This document shows positions 55,447 to 64,000 of a DNA stretch of 64,000 bases, piece after piece. Origin of the DNA: Diphasiastrum complanatum (taxonomy: Eukaryota; Streptophyta; Lycopodiopsida; Lycopodiales; Lycopodiaceae); assembly GCA_029204225.1 (NCBI GenBank), contig CM055104.1, positions 44,113,148 through 44,177,147 on the forward strand, given 5' to 3'. The notes under the pieces were generated by a model, which was given only the letters and a program-made list of their open reading frames with translations, was not told where the DNA came from and ran no database searches. A program made the position numbers and the translations under genes. How positions within the stretch are numbered: the first letter of the stretch is position 1; the number at the start of each line of letters is the position of its first letter.

Positions 55447-56745
55447 TGTGTAGATGCTGATTTTTCTACGTTGGTGAGACTGGTAGGATATCTTCTTTTG
55501 TAACCCAAGATCTTTTTGTGGATTGGATCATTAATGATATGAAATCATTCACATGGTATCAGAGCTTGTGTTTCAGGTTATGAAGGAGGAAATCATATTT
55601 ATCAATGATTTGGTAAAGATATCAAGGCTAGAGCATGCTAGAGGGGATTCTACACCAAAATCGAGTTTTTTGCATTTGTAGATTGGATCTTTTGTAGATA
55701 AAGATCCTATATAGGTTTACAAACTTGATAAATTCCAATTTTGAATTTCACATACTGGATTTGGATGATTTTTGGATCATTGGATCAGCCTTAGTGGTGG
55801 CTAATAGATTGCATATCAAATTTTCAGCATTTGCATGTAGATTTGGAATAGTCAACTTTTTGTGATTTTGTCAAAACCCTAATTTTGATTGGATCTCTAG
55901 ATAGTGAGGTTGATAGACTTCATTTGAGTGTGTTTTAATCTTAGGAAGTGGTAAAATTCATTAGATTGAGGATAGATCATAGGTTGATCAAGATTCCATG
56001 ATTCTATGTGTTGATTTGCTTGGTATAAGTGCTAGAAGAGAATTTTTGAGATAGTTTCAAATCTTTGTGATTTCTTTTGAAAACATTTGTTGTCATTCAA
56101 AGGAGTTCTTTGTGCATTGAAACAGGTTGAAAAAGAAGATCATGTCATTGCTACATGGCAACCTCGATTGGAGTCATGTTGGAAGCCAATGATAGGCTTA
56201 CCTCAAGTAACTATTCATTGTGGAAAGTGAGGATGGAATCTCTTCTTGAGATGAATGATGTTTTGAATATTGTTGTAGGTTTGGAGGAGAGACCAGCAAC
56301 ACAACAAGATCAAATGAGATAATAGGGCCAAAAGGGCTCTACACATTATCAAGATTAATGTTACCAATGAGTTTCTCAAGGAAGTTGGTAAGTGTACTTC
56401 ATCTAAGGATGCTTGGAATTCATTGAATAAGCTTTATGAATCCAAGTCTACTTCTAGAGTGTTGCTCTAAGAAGGCAAATATTTTTTTTTTTGCAAAATA
56501 ATGAAGAAAGTCCAAGTACTTTTGTTTTGAGGATGAAAGCATTGAATGATGAGTTGGCTTGCATTGATGAGAGCGTTAAGGAAGGAGAGCTCGTTCAAGT
56601 GATTCTTAATGGCTTGCTGGATGCTCATGCTAACAATGTTGCCAAGTTTGATGGACCTTCAAGAGATCTTGATCAATGAAGAATATAGGCTTCAAGCAAG
56701 ACATGGATCTACATCGACACTTCAAGAGGAGGCTATGTTGGATCT
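55447..56745 (+). pseudogene. Second family A fragment, plus strand (LTR end, leader, gag)
   Basis: LTR end at 55447-55553, primer binding site TGGTATCAGAGC at 55554-55565, leader to 56156, gag from ATG 56157 (MATSIGVMLEANDRLTSSNY). Gag is broken by a short deletion near 56318 and a frame change near 56465. It resumes at 56491-56679 (STFVLRMKALNDELACIDES) and ends in QARHGSTSTLQEEAM near 56742. Together with the minus-strand copy it forms a large inverted repeat about 55.2 kb. Confidence 0.85.
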
Positions 56746-57014
56746 TGCAATTTTAAGCTTGAATTTCCATTCTCTCTCTAGTCTGAGTAGATTGCTTTCT
56801 CTCATACTTGAATTTATTTGTACTTTTTCCACACATGTGAAAGCAGTCATAATTTGGTTATTAGCATTCTAGATTGTGATCTACCCATAGAATCTAGTGA
56901 TAGATTGTGATTTTCACTCTACAATTGTTCTATGTGCTAACTCAAAATTTAGTAAAGATCATTCACACATTTATGATAATTTTCACGAACTTGTTGGTTT
57001 TTTGTTAATTTTTT
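56746..57014. other. No feature recognised
   Basis: About 270 non-coding bases between the family A gag fragment and the split copia RNase H fragment. One CACACATGTG motif at about 56830. Confidence 0.4.
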
Positions 57015-57035
57015 TTCCTGCTTCCGTAGTATAAA
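57015..57035 (-). pseudogene. Copia RNase H fragment, left part of split site
   Basis: The minus strand continues the RNase H motif found at 63162-63226. The right-hand part ends SKKQDTIAL and this part supplies TTEA after the duplicated target ATAAA. The two pieces match copia RNase H (S-K-K-Q-x-T-I-A-L-S-T-x-E-A-E). The element at 57036-63161 was inserted exactly here. Confidence 0.7.
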
Positions 57036-58057
57036 TGTGGAGCCTCATGATCTCACATTATCCAAGTTTTGTCATATATTGTTAAAAAGTTTCAATTTCT
57101 ATATATGTAAATGTGCTATAGTGTCTAAATTCATGTAAAGGCCTAATTGCACCTTGTAAATTCATATTTAGAATAGAAGTTGCGACGTTCCATAAGAGAC
57201 GCAGTAGCAGTTCAGAACCGACATTTTGATGGTTCGTAAACAATGTTGAGGCTGAAGAATGTTCCTATAACGACAGCATTATGTGCTATTGTACTGACGC
57301 ATTTCTACGTAGAGCTGAGTATCAATAGAGAGTGAAGAGCAAGTTTCTATAGCTTGAGCATTCTTTCCCTCTGCTATCTTTCACAGATTTACTTCTTATT
57401 ATTTGTGCGAATACACTCTGTATGATCTGTGATTGATTGTGATACTGTTCTGTTTGTGTCACACTGATTTCTCATGTCTTACTGAATTTCAGTTACTCTA
57501 ACATGGATTTTCAGGTGACACCAGCAAGTAACAATTCTAACTAATGGGTGAAGGGAATTAGCCGAAGCTGCTAAGCATAACTTTTAGCATAACTTCCTTG
57601 AATTCTGAATGAGCTATGTGTTCAGATAATGAGATTGTTTGATATTTTGTTTTGTTTGCTTCCTGCGATAAGAACTAGTACTCTATGTTTGATTAAGAAG
57701 AATTTCTAGCCAATGTGATTCTACTTGATGAATCTATTTGCTAGTTGTTGTTTGTTCTGACTGTTTACTTGATGTCCGAAGAGCCCGAGAGATAAAGTAA
57801 TCTTCACAATTGCAGACCTTGACCAAATCGTTTCACCATTGGTCTTCCTGGATGCCAATTTACCAAAATATCTTTGGATAACCAGTTATATCGCTGTAGT
57901 ATTCATTGTAAATTTTATATATTCTAGTCCGTTTACCATCATACATACAGTTACCGTGCAAAAGATGAGATTATTCTCTCTCTTGGGGAACGATCAAACC
58001 TTTTATACTATGTAATTCATCGATTTTGTGGAAATCTATAACGACTAGGCCATCACA
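57036..58057 (+). repeat. 5' LTR of gag-ORF2 element
   Basis: 1022 bp from TGTGGAGCCTCATGATCTC to GACTAGGCCATCACA. Same length as the 3' LTR at 62140-63161. Ends TG...CA. Confidence 0.93.
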
Positions 58058-58062
58058 TAATT

Positions 58063-58080
58063 TGGCGCCGTTGCCGGGGA
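58063..58080 (+). other. Primer binding site, tRNA-Asp type
   Basis: TGGCGCCGTTGCCGGGGA, five bases after the LTR. It is the sequence found at this place in plant Athila/Tat-type Ty3/gypsy elements and differs from the tRNA-iMet site of all other elements in this window. A decayed relative, TTGGCGTCGTTGCCGAGGAG, occurs at about 9775. Confidence 0.9.
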
Positions 58081-58145
58081 GATGAATTTCACATTTTGCA
58101 ATATTTTTAAGTGTATTACATCTACGAATCTTTCTCATGTAATGC

Positions 58146-59735
58146 ATGCCAAGAACATACTCTCAAGCAATTATTGAACAGAAACGTTTAGGACGTGCAC
58201 AACGATTAGAAACATATAGGAAGTCTAGAGATTTGTATTTGCAAAATTTACAAAACTCACCAGTTAGAGCAAGATTAACACCTGAGGTTTTTAATGATCT
58301 TCTAAATGCTACTACAACATTTGGAGATTCATTTAAGGAAAGATCCGTTGAAACACCAAGTTCTACAGATTCACCTGAATCAGATTCATCTGATTCTACT
58401 TCCGAACCAAGTTCAGAATCAAAATCGTCTTCTTTAGAACCATTGTCTGAGCGTAGTTTAGATTCGGATCCTCCAAGTTCATCTAGTTCACCACCATCTG
58501 TTAATATGGCTAATCCAGCACCACCCACATCTACAAAAATCAGATACGATCTCTTTAAGGGATCATCATCTAAGGATGCGGATAGTTATTTATGACAGTT
58601 TGAATCCTTTAAAGAGCAAACGGATGAGGACAAAGTTAGAATTTTGCCAGGTCTTCTGTGGAAGCAGGCTAGGATTTGGTATAGTCAATTAGTATCGGAA
58701 ACAGTTAATACTTGGAACGCTTTAAAAGCAGCATTCCTTAAACAGTTTAGGGAGATAGGATATTCCACTAGATTGTTGGCTCGGCTTAACTCTGTGGAGA
58801 AAAAGCCAAAGGAATCGCTTAGGGAATCGACTCGTAGGGTTAAGAATTTAATAGGAAAGCTAGGAGCCCAATATCCAGTTCCTATGCAAAATGAATGGTT
58901 CTTGGGTGGCTTGCCTAAGAAAATGGATCGTTATTGTCGACAAGGTTTGACGACTTCCTTGGAAGATGTCATCGCCTCTGCCAAAAATTACGAAACTTCC
59001 CGAATTTTTTGTAGACGGAGAAATGAAAGAAAAAGTAGTAAAAAGCACAAATTTAAATGAACAAAAGAATCTGAAACATCTAATGAGTCTGAATCAGAAT
59101 CTGATCCAGTGGATGTGGAAGAATCTTTCGAGTATTTATCTTATTCTTCTTCATCAAAAGAAGAATCTTCTTACAGGAAATCCAAGAATAGGAACTCAGA
59201 AAGAAAGAAAAGAATAGAGAAATCCGAAAAGATGGACCCATTAAGGAAAAGTGTTGAGTTGTTAACAAAAGAAATGAGTGATTTAAAAGTCCAAATATCT
59301 GATGTTAATGCAAGCGAAAGAAAGTGAAGCCTAATGCCAATGTTTGGTGTACCGCTTGTGGGAAGGAAGGCCATTCCAAAACCAACTGTCCCAGTTTATA
59401 GACTAACTATTTAGAAGAGAAACTATTCCTCTGTCCGATTAATAATCATGAGGAGGTAGCTTATACTGTAGAGTCCTACTAACCAAGAAACCAATATATC
59501 GAAACAACGTACTGGTCAACAGTACACTATTTTGCGAAGGGGCAGAACACGAAATTCCACTCCACCGACAAGAGTAAGGGGTTCATGCTACAATTGCGAA
59601 GCCTCGGGTCATTATTCGCCTAATTTTCCTGAACCTAGGAGATCAGCAGGATATGTGCCGCTCTGTGCTAACTGTAAAGGCGAAGGGCATGTCACTACTG
59701 AATGTCCTACACGTTTCCATTTCATATTAGTCTAA
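58146..59735 (+). pseudogene. Gag of the pol-less element, three CCHC knuckles
   Basis: Starts at ATG 58146 (MPRTYSQAIIEQKRLGRAQR). After a Ser/Glu/Asp-rich stretch comes the retrotransposon gag core: KIRYDLFKGSSSKDADSYL, a TGA at 58593, QFESFKEQTDEDKVRILPGL, LWKQARIWYSQLV and AFLKQFREIGYSTRLLARLN. Further TGA stops are at 59058 and 59325. A frame change near 59327 gives the zinc knuckle CTACGKEGHSKTNC. In the original frame at 59532-59735 are CYNCEASGHYSPNF (last Cys lost) and CANCKGEGHVTTEC. The ancestral protein was about 530 residues. The pattern F.G......W...f.........l...L...A..W is the Ty3/gypsy gag fold. All three in-frame stops are TGA. Confidence 0.85.
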
Positions 59736-62016
59736 TCCTCCAAAATACCATCAATACGCCTAAAACCTCAAACATTTTAGTTGTTGTCGCTACCACTTTC
59801 CATCACTCTTGCTCTCCGATTTCTGAATTGTTGCGATCAAGCTCCTTTCTGCCATCGCTCGTTTACAACTGCAAGCACCATGGCGATTGTATTCAAAACG
59901 CACCCAAAGCCAGCAATGCCAATATTACACCACTAGTTGTTCGAGCGTGAATTGAAGGTCTTCTTCAATTTAACCCATCAGTAATTCTTACTGATTTATG
60001 TTATGAGTTGATTCGCAATTTGAGTGAAACAGAAGAAGGACATATTTCCACTACCGTCCGCAATCAAGAGATTGTTATTACAGAAGGATTTTACTATCGT
60101 GCCTTAGGATTGCCTATGGACGGCAGTATGCCAGTTAATAAACCAGATTTCATCGCATATAGCAGAGTTTTTCAAGAAGAAGCTTATATTGAGAAACGAG
60201 AATATAAACTCTCTTACATTAGAGATCCCAATCTCAAAAGCTTCGTTCGATTTGCTCTTGCTTGTATCTTTTTACTGGAGAAAGAGTACACCATCTCAAA
60301 TACAAATATGAGATATCTGCTAAGAGCCTTAAATAGAGAGCCTATTGCCTTCGGACAGATTGCTTTCAAGCAATTCTGTAAATTAGTAAAAGTTAATCAA
60401 ATTTTCAGGCTAGGTCTGCAGATGGGTATTTTATATATGCATGCTAGTGTGGTAACAGTGTAGGAGGACATCAGGATTGCACCAGTGCTACCAGAGCTAG
60501 CCCCATCAATAGAGGCTGAATCCCAGATGCAAAAGCAACCATCGTAAGAACCACATCATCATCATCAAGTCAAGAGAGCTCAATGAGAATGACTTCGCCA
60601 TCATCCCAATATATGCCATTGTTTAGTACAGAAGGAAATAGGGATGTGAAAGCGGAAGCAGAGGACACTGCTAATCAAGAGTAGAATCAGGGTGATATAC
60701 CACAAGAGCCAGCACCACAAGAAGCAGAACAGCTTTCTGATGGCCAGTAGGGCAGTGAAAGTGACGTCGAGGCACCAATGCTAGATGCCGAATTATATCA
60801 AAAGATTTTTGGAACACTACTGCCGGATACGCGATCAGCTATTTAGCATCTTGCCAGCTTGGAGAAGGTATCCAGGAAGCTTGGATCAAAGTATGAAAGA
60901 GTCCAAGCAGACCTAATCCAGAGGGATACAGAGCTGAATGAAACAAAGGCTGAGTTGTTCTATAAAAACGAAGAACTTGAAGCAGCCCAAGCAGAGCTGA
61001 GCAGGAAGGACATAAAGCTTGAAGAAGCAAAAGGAAGCCAAGACGCTATGCTCAAAGTATTGGAAGAAATGCAGGAGCAGTCCAATGCCTTTGAAAGTGA
61101 AAACATATCGCTTAAACAACAAATTCAGACTCTGCATGCTACTTTGCAGGAGGAGAGATGTATTCGATCTACTCTCCAGAATAGTAATACAGAGCCGAGT
61201 AACGAACTCAACAGTGCTCATGACTCAATAGCCCAACTGCAAAATTCTACAGAAATGTTAAAAAAAGACAATCAAATATACAAGAGACAGGTCGAAGAGG
61301 CGATTCTATTGCGAATCAGCGCCAAAGTCACATTAGGTGCCTGCGCATCTCATGGCAGGTATAGAATTGACCCAGTAGCATGGAAGGGAACTCAGGAGAA
61401 GATGATCCAAACTTTTCAGCTGCAATATCTGCAACCGCAGATGATTGCTTATGAAAAATTGAAGGAAGAGTTGGAAGAGGCAAAATTTCAATCAGGACAA
61501 ATGCAGATTTATGACGAGGAAGAACCAGCACAATGCCAAAATCAGGAGACGCACACAGATGAGCCAGCTCTAGTTATGTCAGAAAAGGCCATCTAAATGG
61601 ATACCATCTGTAGACAAGTCCAGAAGGATCTGAAGATACAGACCGAATCTAAGGAGGCTGCGAAGGTACAAACTACTGAAGACCAACCTGAGACGTTAAG
61701 TATTATTCCATATCAAGCTCAGGCGTCACCAAGTGGAGCGGTTGTAAAGAAGAACAAGATAGTGTACTCACTACTAAGGTCAGAATTTCATACATTTCAT
61801 CAGGCTCTTTCACTAACTGTCCATTCTGTCGAGATGTCTAAAGTCCTGACTGAGGATAGTTGGTACATGCATTTTGTTAATAATACATTAATTGATAACC
61901 CTCTCGCACCAATGGGCAATCAAGGAATGGGGGGTTATCCGAACTTGTCCTCTCAAGAAGACTATAATCAAAAGAACAATTATTTCCTGGCAACAAAAGG
62001 AATGACATTGGAGTAA
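59702..62016 (+). pseudogene. ORF2 of the pol-less element: plant mobile-like domain plus coiled coil
   Basis: Frames can be chained into one ancestral protein of about 770 residues that overlaps the gag end by 34 bases in another frame. Part 1 (59702-60463): AWIEG-like site at a TGA (59948), LTDLCYELIRNLSETEEGHI, VRNQEIVITEGFYYRALGLP, FALACIFLLEKEYTISNTNM and RYLLRALNREPIAFGQIAFK. This layout resembles the 'putative plant transposon protein' domains. Part 2 (60480-60860): low-complexity Gln/Glu/Ser linker with TAA 60545, a frameshift near 60560 and TAG at 60682, 60748 and 60844. Part 3 (60859-61330): long coiled coil (QADLIQRDTELNETKAELFY and further heptads). Part 4, after TAA 61594, to 62016: ends NNYFLATKGMTLE. 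No enzymatic motif. Four of seven stops are TAG. Confidence 0.65.
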
Positions 62017-62123
62017 GTAAATGAAGAGAACAAAGCTCGAGCCAAGGCCATATTTCATAGCAAGCCAGCCAGCCGAAAGCGATATAGAAGGATGTAAATC
62101 AGTTGTTTGCGAGTCGCTGCACA

Positions 62124-62139
62124 GTTGAGGAAGGGGATA
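62124..62139 (+). other. Polypurine tract of the pol-less element
   Basis: GTTGAGGAAGGGGATA immediately before the TG of the 3' LTR; purine-rich except for three T. It primes plus-strand DNA in LTR elements. Confidence 0.8.
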
Positions 62140-63161
62140 TGTGGAGTCTCATGATCTCACATTATCCAAGTTTTGTCATATATTGTAAAAAAATTTCAAT
62201 TTCTATATATGTAAATGTGCTATAGTGCCCAAATTCATGTAAAGTCTTAATTGCACCTTGTAAATTCATATTTAGAATAGAAGTTGTGACATTCTATAAG
62301 AGACACAGTAGCAGTTCAGAACCGACATTTTGACGGTTCGTAAATGACGTTGAGACTGAAGAACGTTCCTATAAGGACAACATTATGTGCTATTGTACTG
62401 ACGCATCTCTACGCAGAGCTGAGTATCAATAGAGAGTGAAGAGCAAGTTTCTATAGCTTGAGCATTCTTTCCCTTTGCTATCTTTCACAGAATTACTTCT
62501 TATCATTTGTGCGAATACACTCTGTATGATCTGTGATTGATTGTGATACTGTTTTGTTTTCGTCACACACATTTCTCACATCTTACTAAATTTCAGTTAC
62601 TCTAACATGGATTTTCAGGCGACACCAGCAAGTAACAATTTTGACTAATGGGTGCAGAGAATTAGTTGAAGCTGTTAAGCATAACTTTTAGCAGAACTTC
62701 CTTCAATTCTGAATGAGCTATGTGTTCAGATAATGAGATTATTTGATGTTTTGTTTTGTTTGCTTCATGCGATAAGAACTAATAGTCTGTGTTTGATTAA
62801 GAAGAATCTTTAGCCAATGTGATTCTGCTTGATGAATCTATTTGCTAGTTGCTATTTGTTCTGACTGTTTACTAGATGTCTGAAGAGCCTGAGAGATAAA
62901 GTAATCTTTACAATTGGAGACCTTGACCAAATCGTTTCACCATTGGTGTTCCTAGATGCCAATTTACCAGAATGTCTTTGGATAACCAGTTATGTCGTTG
63001 TAGTGTTCATTGTGAATTTTGTATATTCTAGTCGATTTACCATCATACATACAGTTATCATACAAAAGATGAGATTATTCTCTCTCTTGGGGAACGATCA
63101 AACCTTTTATACTATGTAATTCATCGATTTTGTGGAAATCTATAACGACTAGGCCACCACA
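62140..63161 (+). repeat. 3' LTR of gag-ORF2 element
   Basis: 1022 bp from TGTGGAGTCTCATGATCTC to GACTAGGCCACCACA, followed by target duplication ATAAA. Confidence 0.93.
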
Positions 63162-63226
63162 ATAAAGAGCAATTGTGTCTTGTTTCTTACTAGACCAAGA
63201 GAATACACCATTACGAACATGGAAAA
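63162..63226 (-). pseudogene. Copia RNase H fragment, right part of split site
   Basis: The minus strand reads FHVRNGVFSWSSKKQDTIAL, the copia RNase H motif. It is cut at 63162 by the pol-less element and continues at 57035-57015. Only this short stretch of the gene survives. Confidence 0.75.
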
Positions 63227-63228
63227 CA

Positions 63229-64000
63229 TGTGAGAGATTTCAACTAGTTTAGTCACAATTTGCTACATTTGTTTATATTAGACTTAGAGTTTGACTTTTC
63301 AAAGCTATATTAGTCTAAAAGCATTTGAATAAACACTTTTGAAAAGTGTGGAAAGTCATATTACATGAGTTATAGTAGATTCAAATTTGAGTAGTAGATA
63401 CATTGAATCTAGTCACAATAATAGTGTGAAAATTGTCAACATTTCCTAGCTAGTTTGAGACCTAAATTGGCTAAAATTGTAAATAGTTTTGGTTCTGGAG
63501 TTTTGCACGTGTGAACCAGGCCACAATGTTTTTATTTACTGTATTTTTTCAGTATGATGAAGTGTCAAACTTCATACCCTTCAAAATGAGACCATTTTGA
63601 TGTATTTTGGTCATATAAGCCATTTTTAGCTATTTTTCCTATATAGGGAATATCTAGGGTCAAGTACCTTCTAGAGAGAGGAGAGAGAGTCATCTTCCTC
63701 ATCCATAAATAGTAGGAAAGTCGTGGAGAACAGGTTGGAGAAACCTTTTGTATGCTTCATTGAGATCAATAGATCATTGTCATTGTTTCTTCCTCCATTG
63801 AGAGCATTGTTGTGTGTATTGTCTTCAAGCTATTGTGTATGATCTTAGGTGCTTTCCAAAAGTGGTAGGCTGATGTATTATGGACTGTATAATGCTATTT
63901 TGGGCCGCACTTGATGTTTATGGAAGTTTCCATTTGTGATAAATGCTTTTTGATCAAGTTCTTTGCATTCTAGGTAGCATAGAATGTGTTGCCAATTCCT
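63229..64000 (+). repeat. A-like LTR in plus orientation, runs off the window
   Basis: Starts TGTGAGAGATTTCAACTAGT at 63229 and contains the complements of family A phrases: GACTTAGAGTTTGACTTTTC, TTGAATAAACACTTTTGAAA and GATTCAAATTTGAGTAG. It also has CACGTGTGAACC near 63508. It diverges after about 63450 and is longer than family A LTRs, so it is a related family. No 3' boundary inside the window. Confidence 0.65.

Larger units (their letters stand above)
57031..63166 (+). mobile_element. Full-length LTR element with gag and ORF2 but no pol
   Basis: The element is 57036-63161 (6126 bp), flanked by ATAAA at 57031-57035 and 63162-63166. The two LTRs are each 1022 bp. It has a tRNA-Asp-type primer binding site, gag, a long second ORF of unknown function, a polypurine tract and the 3' LTR. 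The internal 4.1 kb has no protease, RT, RNase H or integrase motif in any frame. It is therefore non-autonomous, comparable to the gag-only TR-GAG class, and would depend on enzymes of a partner, probably a Ty3/gypsy element with the same primer. LTR differences, mostly transitions, are several per hundred in the parts compared, so it is not recent. Confidence 0.9.

Noticed and set aside
60839-61221. Minus-strand frames opposite ORF2
   Set aside because: Antisense shadows of the coiled-coil segment.

Overview
This window is nuclear DNA from a land plant with a large, transposon-rich genome. It is AT-rich and filled with decayed LTR retrotransposons: mostly Ty1/copia, one Ty3/gypsy remnant, and one gag-only element. 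Most primer binding sites are plant type (TGGTATCAGAGC, initiator tRNA-Met); one element has the tRNA-Asp type site TGGCGCCGTTGCCGGGGA. A G-box palindrome, RY (CATGCA) motifs and telobox-like AAACCCTAA motifs also fit a plant. No rRNA, tRNA, CRISPR array or bacterial operon was seen. The species cannot be named from the sequence alone.

Layout. 1-9 kb: a 501-bp MITE with a CTTA target duplication, a minus-strand Ty3/gypsy remnant (pol, gag, acidic leader ORF, LTR-like region) and a stray gag zinc knuckle. 9.6-14.6 kb: plus-strand copia remnant 'C' with a G-box-rich 5' region and a non-pol ORF where RT-RNase H should be. 14.9-20.7 kb: minus-strand copia family 'A' interrupted by a plus-strand family 'B' fragment. 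20.7-25.4 kb: RY-motif repeat, a non-pol segment, copia 'D' with a 1.2-kb LTR, and a long (GA)n tract. 25.4-33.7 kb: minus-strand copia B' split by a complete 5.4-kb copia 'E' (27588-33007, TSD GTCAG). 33.7-39.1 kb: the only stretch not dominated by transposons. It holds a WWE-domain-like gene remnant with an intact intron, a tandem repeat of about 168 bp, a telobox pair and a small ORF. 39.2-44.7 kb: rearranged A-family copies carrying the same non-pol segment. 44.8-55.4 kb: a composite A element with internal duplications, a foldback element and a B fragment, followed head to head by a second A fragment (55.4-56.7 kb). 57.0-63.2 kb: a full-length LTR element with 1022-bp LTRs, TSD ATAAA, gag and a long second ORF but no pol. 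63.2-64 kb: the start of another A-like LTR.

How it fits together. Intact copia members would supply protease, integrase, reverse transcriptase and RNase H. Many copies here have lost part of pol and could only move with proteins made elsewhere. The 57-63 kb element is the clearest case: it keeps LTRs, PBS, polypurine tract, gag and ORF2 but has no enzymes. Stop codons throughout are mostly of the kind made by C-to-T or G-to-A change, as expected for methylated, silenced plant transposons. Nesting gives relative ages: E is younger than B', and the gag-ORF2 element is younger than the copia RNase H fragment it split.
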